A model generated the notes under the pieces. The model was not told where the DNA came from. It did not search any database and saw only the letters and a program-made list of their open reading frames with translations. Positions 16,213-23,308 of a DNA stretch of 64,000 nt are shown piece after piece. The DNA is from Verrucomicrobiota bacterium (GTDB taxonomy: Bacteria; Verrucomicrobiota; Verrucomicrobiia; Opitutales; Opitutaceae): assembly GCA_016235555.1 (NCBI GenBank), contig JACRKC010000016.1, forward strand, positions 1-64,000, given 5' to 3'. Both the position numbers and the translations under genes were made by a program. How positions within the stretch are numbered: the stretch's first letter is position 1; every line of letters begins with the position of its first letter.

Positions 16213-19002
16213 TTACAGGTTGAAAGCGTCGTTCAGGAGGGCGGTTTGTTCGAAACGGTGCAGGGCGAGGGCGCCGACGGCGGGCGAGGCCGCGGCGTCG
16301 CGTCCGGCATAGAGCGGCACCAGGCAAAAAATCTCCGCGAGCTGCGGGGCGATGAAACTCCACGCACCCATGTTCTGGGGTTCGTCCTGGCACCACACGA
16401 CGCGTGCGCCGCGGTAGTGGTCGGCGAGTTTCGCGAGGCGGGTGCGGTGGAGCGGGTAGAGTTGTTCGACGCGGACGATCGCGGCGTCGGTGATGTTGTG
16501 CTTCGCGCGATAGTCGCAAAGGTCGTAATAGACTTTGCCGGAGCAAAGGATGACGCGGGAGGCCTTGGCGGGCGCGGTGGAATCATCGATGATTTCCTGG
16601 AAGGCGCCGTGGGTGAAGTCGTCGATTTTCGAAACGGCGGCCGGATGGCGCAGGAGCGACTTGGGCGACATCACGACGAGGGGCTTCTTGACCTCGCGTT
16701 TCACCTGGCGGCGCAGGGCGTGGAAAAAATTGGCCGGCGAGGTGATGTTGGCGACCTGGATGTTGTCCTCGGCGCAGAGCTGGAGGAACCGCTCGAGACG
16801 CGCGGACGAGTGCTCGGGGCCCTGGCCTTCGTAGCCGTGCGGCAGGAGCAGGACGAGGCCGCTGGTGCGGTGCCACTTCGATTCGCCGGCGGCGAGGAAC
16901 TGATCGATGACGACCTGGGCGCCGTTGGCGAAATCGCCGAACTGGGCCTCCCAGATGCAGAGCATGTCGGGGTAGTCGAGCGAGTAGCCGTAGTCGAAGC
17001 CGAGCACGGCGGCCTCGGAGAGGAGCGAGTTGTAGACGCAGAACTGGACTTGTTTCGGGTCGAGGTTCTTCAGCGGCGCATAGGTTTCGTTCGTGTCCAT
17101 GTCGTGGAGCACGGCGTGGCGGTGGCTGAACGTGCCGCGCTCGCAGTCCTGGCCGCTGAGGCGGATCGGGACGCCTTCGAGGACGAGCGTGCCGAACGCG
17201 AGGGCCTCGGCGAAGCCCCAGTCGATCGGACCGCCGTTCTGGTGGGCGGTGGCGCGCGCGTCGAGGAAGCGGCGGATCTTGGGGTTGGGTTTGAAGCTCG
17301 CGGGCAGCGTGGTGAGGCTGCGGGCGACGCGATCGAGCAACTCGCGGCCGGTGCCGGTGGCGACCGGACGGAAGTTGAAGTCGGGTTGGAAGATGGCGGT
17401 GGATCCGGCGAACTTTTTGGTCTCGAGCGCGGCGGCCCGCTTGGCGGACTTGGCCGACTCGGTGGCCTTGGCTTTCTCGAGATTCTTTTCGAGGGCGTCG
17501 GAATACTCGGTGCGGATCGCGTCGGCCTTGGCCTCGGTGATCGTGCCGTCGGCGACGAGCTTGCGCGTCAACACGGCGGAGATCGGCGGGTGGGTGGCGA
17601 TCTTCTTGTAGAGCAGCGGCTGGGTGAAGGCGGGCTCGTCGGTCTCGTTGTGGCCATGTTTGCGGTAGCAATACATGTCGATGACGACGTCGCGCTGGAA
17701 TTTCACGCGGAACTCGAGCGCGAGGCGGGCGACGTGGCAGACCACCTCGGGGTCGTCGCCGTTCACGTGGAAGATGGGGGCCTCGACCATCTTGGCGACA
17801 TCCGTGCAGTAAGGCGTCGAGCGCGAGTCGCGCGGCTCGGTGGTGAAGCCGATCTGGTTGTTGACGACGATGTGGAGCGTGCCGCCGGTGGTGTAGCCGG
17901 GGAGCTGGCTCATCTGGAGCGTCTCGGTGACGATGCCCTGGCCGGCGAACGCGGCGTCGCCGTGGATGAGCAGCGGCAGCACGCGATAACGCTGCTCGAT
18001 CGCGCCGCGGGCGCGCTGGCGGGCGCGGGCCTTGCCTTCGACGACCGGGTTGACGATTTCCAGGTGGGACGGGTTGGCGGCGAGGCGGACCTCGACCTTT
18101 TTTCCGGAGGCGGTTTCGAGGATCGCCTCGTAACCGAGGTGGTATTTTACGTCGCCATCGCCGGCGACGGTCTCGGGCACGTAGTTCTCGGAGAACTGCT
18201 CGAACAGGATGTCGAAGTTCTTCCGCATGACGGCGGTGAGGATGTTGAGGCGGCCGCGGTGGGCCATGCCCATGACAACTTCTTCAACACCGACCTTGGG
18301 GCAGTGCTCGATGATGGAGTCGACCGCGGCCACCATGGTCTCGCCGCCCTCGAGGGAGAAACGTTTCTGGCCGACGTATTTGGTGTGGAGGAAACGCTCG
18401 AAGAGCTCGGCTTTGTGGACGCGGCGGAGGATGCGGATTTTCTCGGCCTTGGCGAAATCGGGCTGGTTGCGGGCGGCCTCCATTTTTTCCTGCAGCCACT
18501 GGCGCACCTCCACGTCCTGGATGTGCATGTATTCGACGCCGATGCGGTCGCAGTAGGTGGTGCGCAGCGCGATGAGAATGTCGCGGAGTTTCATCTGCCC
18601 GCCGCCGAGGTAGGTGCCGATATCGAAGGAGGTATCGAGGTCGTCGTCGGTGAGGCCGAAGGCCGCGAGCGCGAGCTTCGGGTGCGCGGCGGGGGCATCG
18701 CTCAGAGGATCGAGGTGGGCCTCGAAGTGGCCGATGGCCCGGTAGGTGTTGATGAGGTGGTGGACGCGCGACTGCTTGAGCGAGTCGATGATCGGAGCGG
18801 TGGCGGCGGCGGGGGCGTCGGCGACACCCTCGACGAGGGCGGCGGGGGAGGCGCCGTTGCTGCCGAGGGTGAAGCCCTGGAAAAAGGCGCGCCACGTCGG
18901 GTCGACGGCGTCGGGGTCGTTTTGCCAGGCCTCGTAGGCCGCCTCGATGACGGCGGTGTTGGCGGCGGAGGGGAGGGTGGAGGAAGATTTCGTGCGTGCC
19001 AT
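16213..19002 (-). CDS. sucA: 2-oxoglutarate dehydrogenase E1 component
   Basis: The 929-residue thiamine-diphosphate enzyme carries the usual blocks. The N-terminal segment AYEAWQNDPDAVDPTWRAFFQGF binds E2. Then come VHHLINTYRAIGHFEAHLDPL and RFSLEGGETMVAAVDSIIEHC, followed by EEVVMGMAHRGRLNIL. The ThDP-binding region is HGDAAFAGQGIVTETLQMSQLPGYTTGGTLHIVVNNQIGFTT. The C-terminal transketolase-like part has FSHRHAVLHD and YEGQGPEHSSARLERFLQL. It decarboxylates 2-oxoglutarate and succinylates the E2 lipoyl group. I start at the ATG of MARTKSSS (19000-19002) because the upstream extension is Arg/Pro-rich and unlike the family. It heads the operon sucA-sucB-lpdA. Confidence 0.96.
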   Translation of the reverse strand: MARTKSSSTLPSAANTAVIEAAYEAWQNDPDAVDPTWRAFFQGFTLGSNGASPAALVEGVADAPAAATAPIIDSLKQSRVHHLINTYRAIGHFEAHLDPLSDAPAAHPKLALAAFGLTDDDLDTSFDIGTYLGGGQMKLRDILIALRTTYCDRIGVEYMHIQDVEVRQWLQEKMEAARNQPDFAKAEKIRILRRVHKAELFERFLHTKYVGQKRFSLEGGETMVAAVDSIIEHCPKVGVEEVVMGMAHRGRLNILTAVMRKNFDILFEQFSENYVPETVAGDGDVKYHLGYEAILETASGKKVEVRLAANPSHLEIVNPVVEGKARARQRARGAIEQRYRVLPLLIHGDAAFAGQGIVTETLQMSQLPGYTTGGTLHIVVNNQIGFTTEPRDSRSTPYCTDVAKMVEAPIFHVNGDDPEVVCHVARLALEFRVKFQRDVVIDMYCYRKHGHNETDEPAFTQPLLYKKIATHPPISAVLTRKLVADGTITEAKADAIRTEYSDALEKNLEKAKATESAKSAKRAAALETKKFAGSTAIFQPDFNFRPVATGTGRELLDRVARSLTTLPASFKPNPKIRRFLDARATAHQNGGPIDWGFAEALAFGTLVLEGVPIRLSGQDCERGTFSHRHAVLHDMDTNETYAPLKNLDPKQVQFCVYNSLLSEAAVLGFDYGYSLDYPDMLCIWEAQFGDFANGAQVVIDQFLAAGESKWHRTSGLVLLLPHGYEGQGPEHSSARLERFLQLCAEDNIQVANITSPANFFHALRRQVKREVKKPLVVMSPKSLLRHPAAVSKIDDFTHGAFQEIIDDSTAPAKASRVILCSGKVYYDLCDYRAKHNITDAAIVRVEQLYPLHRTRLAKLADHYRGARVVWCQDEPQNMGAWSFIAPQLAEIFCLVPLYAGRDAAASPAVGALALHRFEQTALLNDAFNL

Positions 19003-19156
19003 GGAAGGGACGTGAAGCGAGCGCGGTGGCGGAGAAAAAGGAGCGGTGAACGAAACAGGCCGCGGGGCGCGATTCAAGCGCGACGCGGGCGGTCTGCGGG
19101 ATTGCAAAGAGCCTTAACGTCGGTAACAGCGGGATTAGTTCCTACGCGTGCGATCC

Positions 19157-19405
19157 ATGGAAACCCAGATAAAAGAATCCCTTACTTCGCTCCTCGCGGC
19201 CATCAAAGCGGCTGATGGCCGGGCAATCGCTGCGGAGATGGCCAAATTGGATGGCTTTGTTGCGAGCGGTCGCGGGGCACTGCATCCGCAGTTGATGCAT
19301 TTCCTCGAGAACCGGAGCTACGCCAAGGCGCACATGTTCCTCGGTGGCGAGGCGAACATCCCGGTGGGGGTCTGCGGCGGACGGGCGGGAAAGGGGCAAG
19401 TATGA
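19157..19405 (+). CDS. Small conserved-looking protein upstream of SUI1
   Basis: The 82-residue soluble protein (METQIKESLTSLLAAIKAAD...) has an amphipathic helix at the start, then GALHPQLMHFLENRSYAKAHMFL and a Gly/Arg end (GVCGGRAGKGQV). It is likely all-helical in its first 65 residues. Its stop overlaps the next start by 4 bp, so it is translationally coupled to the SUI1-like factor and probably works with it. A GTG at 19148 is an alternative start. I do not recognise a named family. Confidence 0.7.
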   Translation: METQIKESLTSLLAAIKAADGRAIAAEMAKLDGFVASGRGALHPQLMHFLENRSYAKAHMFLGGEANIPVGVCGGRAGKGQV

Positions 19406-19806
19406 GCGACGCGAAGAAGGTCTCGACTGATGGTGGTCAGTCCCTGGGGCAGAATCCATTTGCGGCCTTGAGCGGCGCCGGGCTGCCGGTGGCGCCGAAG
19501 GTAGCGATCCAGCAGGTGTCGCAACCGTTGAAGGGCCGGTCGGAGATCAGTCCCGCCAAGAGTCGCGGCCGCGTCGATATCCGGCGTGAGACGGGTAATC
19601 GCGGCGGAAAAACCGTCACAGTGATTGATGGTTTTGTCGGAATCGGGCTGCCGGAAAAAGAAGCGCTCGCGAAGAAAATGCGCAACGCGTGCGGCTGCGG
19701 CGGCACGGTGAAGGACGGCGCGATCGAGATTCAGGGCGATCAGCGCGAGAAGATCGCGGAGATTCTGGCCGAGGCGGGATTCCGGCCGGTGTTTGCGGGA
19801 GGGTGA
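19402..19806 (+). CDS. yciH: SUI1/YciH-family translation factor
   Basis: The 134-residue protein has a flexible N-terminus and then the eIF1/SUI1 fold. The strand pattern is RVDIRRETGNRGGKTVTVIDGFVGIGLPEKEALAKKMRNACGCGGTVKDGAIEIQGDQREKIAEILAEAGF. The KxCGCGGTVKDG and IEIQGDQR segments are the family signature. Bacterial members probably act in initiation fidelity, but their role is poorly defined. The gene is coupled to the small upstream gene and ends at a strong hairpin. Its last about 94 bp are duplicated at 20474-20567. Confidence 0.9.
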   Translation: MSDAKKVSTDGGQSLGQNPFAALSGAGLPVAPKVAIQQVSQPLKGRSEISPAKSRGRVDIRRETGNRGGKTVTVIDGFVGIGLPEKEALAKKMRNACGCGGTVKDGAIEIQGDQREKIAEILAEAGFRPVFAGG

Positions 19807-19833
19807 GGTTTTTTGGCTGCGCCAAAAAACCTC
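19805..19833 (+). terminator. Hairpin directly after the SUI1 gene
   Basis: A 13-bp stem (GAGGTTTTTTGGC and GCCAAAAAACCTC) with a 3-base loop starts within the stop codon. The T-run lies in the left arm and an A-run in the right arm, so termination may work from the opposite strand too. Confidence 0.65.
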
Positions 19834-19890
19834 AATAACCACCGGAGGAATCAAGGTTGCGCAGCAGACGAGGGGCGCTACCGTGGACGC

Positions 19891-20454
19891 ATGTCGAGCA
19901 TCCTTGAGTTACCGACGGTGCGCCAGCGAGTGGCGCGAATCAGCGTCGATACCTACCACACGATGTCCGAGCTGGGTTTGGTGGATGAACGCACGGAGCT
20001 GTTGCGTGGTGCAATCGTCGAAAAAATGACCAAATCCCCCCTGCACGTCACAATCGTTTCCCGGCTGTATGAACTGGCGAGTCGGGCGGTGCGGCCCGGG
20101 CAAGCGGCGCGCAAAGAAGATCCGATGACACTGGCGGACTCCGAACCTGAGCCGGATATTGCGGTGGTGGTGGGTAAGCCGGACGATTTCCGGAGCGCGC
20201 ATCCGCGGACGGCGTTGCTGGTAATCGAGGTGGCGGTGCGAACAGAGGAAACGGACCGCGAAAAGGCGGCGATCTACGCGGAGGCCGGGGTGGGCGAGTA
20301 TTGGCTTGTGCTGGCCGAGACGGGCGTAATCGAGATCTTCGCCCAGCCAGAGAAAGGCAAATTTGGTGAAACGCGCGTCGTGCGTCGGGGCGATGTGGCG
20401 GTGTCACACGCGTTGCCGGAGTTGCGCGTGGACGTGAGTCAGTTGTTCGGGTGA
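19891..20454 (+). CDS. Uma2-family endonuclease-like protein (DUF820)
   Basis: The 187-residue protein has the Uma2 core: YHTMSELGLVDERTELLRGAIVEKMTKSPLHVTIVSRLYELASRAV, SEPEPDIAVVVGKPDDF, and ALLVIEVAVRTEETDREKAAIYAEAGVGEYWLV. The PEPDIAVV Asp, the VIEVA Glu and the KxxxYAxAGVxEYW block form the PD-(D/E)XK-like site of the family. The biological role of Uma2 proteins is not established; they are often found in many copies per genome. Here the gene lies between the SUI1 gene and a duplicated SUI1 3-prime fragment, which suggests it came in with that duplication. Confidence 0.9.
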   Translation: MSSILELPTVRQRVARISVDTYHTMSELGLVDERTELLRGAIVEKMTKSPLHVTIVSRLYELASRAVRPGQAARKEDPMTLADSEPEPDIAVVVGKPDDFRSAHPRTALLVIEVAVRTEETDREKAAIYAEAGVGEYWLVLAETGVIEIFAQPEKGKFGETRVVRRGDVAVSHALPELRVDVSQLFG

Positions 20455-20462
20455 GCGGTGCG

Positions 20463-20561
20463 ATGATGGGCGACGCGATCGAGATTCAGAGCACCGGGCG
20501 CGAGACGGTGGCGCGAATTTCGAGCGAAGCGGGGTTTCGGCCGACTTCTGCGGGAGGGTGA
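20463..20561 (+). pseudogene. Duplicated C-terminal fragment of the SUI1/YciH gene
   Basis: Bases 20474-20567 align without gaps to 19719-19812. A 32-codon frame remains (MMGDAIEIQSTGRETVARIS..., ending FRPTSAGG) that parallels the true C-terminus (DGAIEIQGDQREKIAEIL..., ending FRPVFAGG). The N-terminal part of the fold is missing, so it cannot be a working factor. Together with the true gene end it brackets the Uma2 gene. Confidence 0.85.
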
Positions 20562-20568
20562 GGTTTTT

Positions 20569-20991
20569 ATGTCCGAGGGAATCCAACCAGATTCGGACGC
20601 GGACTTTGAGCGTTCAGTTGCTGCCTCGGTCAATCACCACTACCGATTGGTCGGGTTGTTTGTGGATCACCGCCATCGGACGGTTCGGATCGAACTGCCG
20701 TTTCGGACATTCATGATCGGTCGTATCGACGGGAAGACAATCGCGGCCAGTCTACAAATGCTGGGAATGCCCCTGTGGGCGACCGTTCTGACGGGTGTCG
20801 GCCTCGCGACTGTGCTCGTGCTGCTCTCGTCCGTCTTGATTCCCATCCGAAGTTTTTCGCTCATCCTCACCGTTCTGGTCGGGATCCTTGGCGCGGTGCT
20901 GCTTCGCCACGGCTTGGCCGCGGTGTCCGCGCGCCGCGCAGTCGGCGAGGTGATGAAACGACGGTGGCTGGCCGGCGGTGACAAATCCTAA
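20569..20991 (+). CDS. Small inner-membrane protein of unknown function
   Basis: The 140-residue protein has a charged soluble N-terminus (about 70 residues). Two hydrophobic segments follow (PLWATVLTGVGLATVLVLLSSVLI and SFSLILTVLVGILGAVLLRHGLAAV), then a basic tail with RRAVGEVMKRRW. The ATG follows GAGGGTGAGGTTTTT, the last part of the duplicated SUI1 tail, so its 5-prime end may have been made by that duplication. It overlaps the convergent metF gene by 4 bp at the stop codons. No family is recognised. Confidence 0.6.
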   Translation: MSEGIQPDSDADFERSVAASVNHHYRLVGLFVDHRHRTVRIELPFRTFMIGRIDGKTIAASLQMLGMPLWATVLTGVGLATVLVLLSSVLIPIRSFSLILTVLVGILGAVLLRHGLAAVSARRAVGEVMKRRWLAGGDKS

Positions 20992-21866
20992 GCCGCCAGC
21001 CCCGCCGCGAGCGCTAACGCGGCTTTGGCGCGGTTGAGGATGTAGAGGTGGTAGCCGGGGGCGCCGTTGGCGAGGAGGCCGCGGATCTGGTTCAATGCCC
21101 AGTCGATGCCGACGATTTCGACGACGTCGGGGTTGTCGGCGGCGACTTCGAGACGGCGGGCCAGAGGCGGGGGGAGCGTCGAGCCGCACATGGCGGCGAA
21201 CCGCTGGATTTGTTTCAGCGAGAGCACGGGCATGATGCCGGGCACGATGGGAATCGCGATGCCGGCGCCGCGGCATTTTTCGACGAAGCGGTAATAGACC
21301 GTGTTGTCGAAGAAGAGCTGGGTCGTGATGAAGTCGGCGCCGGCGTCGACCTTGCGTTTGAGGTTCGTGAGATCGACGTCGAGCGACGCGGCCTCGGGGT
21401 GCTTCTCCGGGTAGCCGCCGACGCCGAGGCAGAAATCGGGGTGGCGGGACTTGAGCAACGCGACGAGTTCGCTGGCGTAGCGCAGGCCGTCGGGGGCGAC
21501 CGGAAACTCGGTGGCGCCTTTCGGCGGATCGCCGCGGAGCGTCATGATGTTGCGGAAACCGCCGGCGTGGATGCGGTCGGCGACCTCGGCGAGTTCGGTG
21601 CGCGAGTGGCCGACGCAGGTGAGGTGAGGCATCACGGTGAAGCCAAGTTCCTGCTTCAGCAGCGCGCTGACCTGGGCGGTGCGATCGCGGGTGGTGCCGC
21701 CGGCGCCGTAGGTGACGGAGACGAAGTCGGGGGACATGCGCTTGAGCGCGGTGGCGGAGGCGCGCAGGGCCTCGACCCCGGCGTCGTCCTTCGGCGGGAA
21801 AAACTCGAGCGAGCGCAGCGGGCGCCTCTGGGCGAAGAGTTCGGAGATGGACCGGTCGGGCATCAT
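20988..21866 (-). CDS. metF: Methylenetetrahydrofolate reductase
   Basis: The 292-residue TIM-barrel flavoprotein carries LRSLEFFPPKDDAGVEAL (catalytic Glu in EFFPPK), PDFVSVTYGAGGTTRDRT, PHLTCVGHSRTEL, NIMTLRGDPPKG and DAGADFITTQLFFD, all MTHFR markers. It reduces 5,10-methylene-THF to 5-methyl-THF for methionine synthesis. It is cytoplasmic and homotetrameric in E. coli. Two adjacent Met codons give a start at 21866 or 21863. No SAM riboswitch or MetJ box was recognised upstream. Confidence 0.96.
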   Translation of the reverse strand: MMPDRSISELFAQRRPLRSLEFFPPKDDAGVEALRASATALKRMSPDFVSVTYGAGGTTRDRTAQVSALLKQELGFTVMPHLTCVGHSRTELAEVADRIHAGGFRNIMTLRGDPPKGATEFPVAPDGLRYASELVALLKSRHPDFCLGVGGYPEKHPEAASLDVDLTNLKRKVDAGADFITTQLFFDNTVYYRFVEKCRGAGIAIPIVPGIMPVLSLKQIQRFAAMCGSTLPPPLARRLEVAADNPDVVEIVGIDWALNQIRGLLANGAPGYHLYILNRAKAALALAAGLAA

Positions 21867-21927
21867 GCGGTTGGGGCGTGACGGAAGGGAAAACGCCGCG
21901 GGGCGTAAAGCGGCGAATGCGGCATGG

Positions 21928-22031
21928 CGGTGGGGCCGGTTCTCCGAACCGGCCTGGGTTCGACTGCCGTCTGCAAATCGAGAGGCGAAATGCCCGGGAA
22001 CTCAGGCCCGCTCGGAGAGCGGGCCGCCACC
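21928..22031. repeat. Palindromic repeat with GGCCGG and GGCCCGCTC hairpins, copy 2
   Basis: This is a relative of 7746-7847 with complementary outer ends (GGTGGGGCC and GGCCGCCACC) and two inner hairpins. It sits between metF and the DUF4340 gene. Confidence 0.85.
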
Positions 22032-22036
22032 ACAAA

Positions 22037-23290
22037 TCACTTTTTCGGCTCGTCCGCCTTCTTCTCCTCCGGCTTGGCGGGGGCCGGAGCGGGCGGCGGT
22101 GGCGGGGCGGCTTCGAAGAGTTCGTCGGATTTCTGCGGCAGGCCGGTGAACGTGTAGTCGGAAATCTGGTAGGCGCGCTTGGCCATGATGGCGTTGATCG
22201 GCGCGGCGGCGTCGCTGCTGCCGAGGACGACGAAGACGGGGCCGGCGGGGATGGTTTCGAACTCGGGCGCGCCGGGCTTGGCGTCGTCGGGTTTCTTTTC
22301 TTCGCCCGGCTTCTGTGCGGGTTCGGCTGCCGAGGGCGGCGGGCCGCTGGGGACAGCGGCCCCTACCTTCAAATCAGCGATTGAGCCGAGTGAAGCGGGG
22401 CCGGTCTTGCCATCGGTGGTGGGCGCGGGCGGCTTCAGCTTCTTTTCCTCGGGCTTGCGGCCCATGGTGACGGAGTAGGTCTTGCCGTCGAAGGTGGTGA
22501 GCTTGAACGCGCGCGAGTTGGCCTTGGCGGCGGCGAATTTGTCGTCGGTGAGGTCGTTGGTGTCCGAGAAGCGGATATTGGTGAGCGAGCTGAGCGTGGC
22601 GGAAATCTTGTCGGACTTCACCTTCTGGCCGGCGGGTGTCTTGTCGGCGGTCCACGCGTCGTCCTTCTTCGCGCGGGAAACGGTGATGGTGGAGGTCGGC
22701 TCGCTGGCGCTCGCCGCTACGAACGGGATTTCGAGTTTAGCGATGTCGTCGGCTTTGAGATTGAGGAGCTCGCTGTTGGCCCAGTTCTTGGGTTCGGTGT
22801 CGAGCCAGGCGTTGAGGCTGGCGAGGAACGCTTTCTGTTCGGTGCCGAAACGGATGAAGCGGCCGCCGCCGGCTTCGGGGTTCTTGCCGAGGATGACGGA
22901 CCAGACCTCTTTGTCGGCGGCGTCGAGCAACTCGATCCTGGTGTCCTTGAACTCGAGGCGGTCGATGCGCTCCTTGCTGCTGGTGACGAGGCGATCGATC
23001 TTGGCGTCGGTGAGGTTGCCGATGAGCCCGGTGATCTTCGAGAAGTCGGCGGGGAGATCGTGGTAGGATGGATTTTTCCACGTGCCGTCGGCCTGGCGGA
23101 CGACGGTGATGGTCTTGCCTTGGTCGCTGACGCGCAGCTTGGCGGCTTTCTCGATGGTGGCGCGATCGACGAGCGGCTGGCCGACGCGTTTATCGGCGAC
23201 GGGCGGCGGCTCGGGGCGGTTGAGGAACCAGACGACGCCGGAGAGGGCGCCGAGGACGACGATGGCGACGAGGAGAGTGCGAAGTTTCAT
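22037..23290 (-). CDS. DUF4340-domain membrane-anchored protein
   Basis: The 417-residue protein has one N-terminal membrane segment (MKLRTLLVAIVVLGALSGVVWFL). A periplasmic beta-rich region follows: ATIEKAAKLRVSDQGKTITVVRQADGTWKNPSYHDLPADFSKITGLIGNLTDAKIDRLV is the DUF4340 repeat style. The end is Pro/Lys-rich. It is the last gene of the ABC operon (ATPase, permease, Gldg-like protein, this), the usual place for the family. Its role is unknown. Two repeat-derived peptides are present: VAASASEP (191-198) and a Gly/Pro-rich stretch around 309-319 (VGAAVPSGPPP), from a GC hairpin at 22340-22365. Confidence 0.88.
   Translation of the reverse strand: MKLRTLLVAIVVLGALSGVVWFLNRPEPPPVADKRVGQPLVDRATIEKAAKLRVSDQGKTITVVRQADGTWKNPSYHDLPADFSKITGLIGNLTDAKIDRLVTSSKERIDRLEFKDTRIELLDAADKEVWSVILGKNPEAGGGRFIRFGTEQKAFLASLNAWLDTEPKNWANSELLNLKADDIAKLEIPFVAASASEPTSTITVSRAKKDDAWTADKTPAGQKVKSDKISATLSSLTNIRFSDTNDLTDDKFAAAKANSRAFKLTTFDGKTYSVTMGRKPEEKKLKPPAPTTDGKTGPASLGSIADLKVGAAVPSGPPPSAAEPAQKPGEEKKPDDAKPGAPEFETIPAGPVFVVLGSSDAAAPINAIMAKRAYQISDYTFTGLPQKSDELFEAAPPPPPAPAPAKPEEKKADEPKK
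22340..22365 (-). repeat. In-gene GGGCCGCTG-GGGA-CAGCGGCCC hairpin
   Basis: The perfect 9-bp arms plus a CTAC tail resemble the ends of the intergenic elements at 7746-7847 and 21928-22031. It is read through in the DUF4340 gene as VGAAVPSGP. Confidence 0.65.
22696..22720 (-). repeat. In-gene core repeat encoding VAASASEP
   Basis: This is the variant core (GTAGCGGCGAGCGCCAGCGA plus GCCGA) and matches the half-units at 5999-6023 and 10362-10386. It is read in the same frame as the lpdA and sucB copies. Confidence 0.88.
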
Positions 23291-23308
23291 CGCGGGGGAA
23301 GCGGGTGG

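Noticed and set aside
16147-19215. Long plus-strand frame opposite sucA
   Set aside because: Antisense shadow; sucA motifs are complete on the minus strand.
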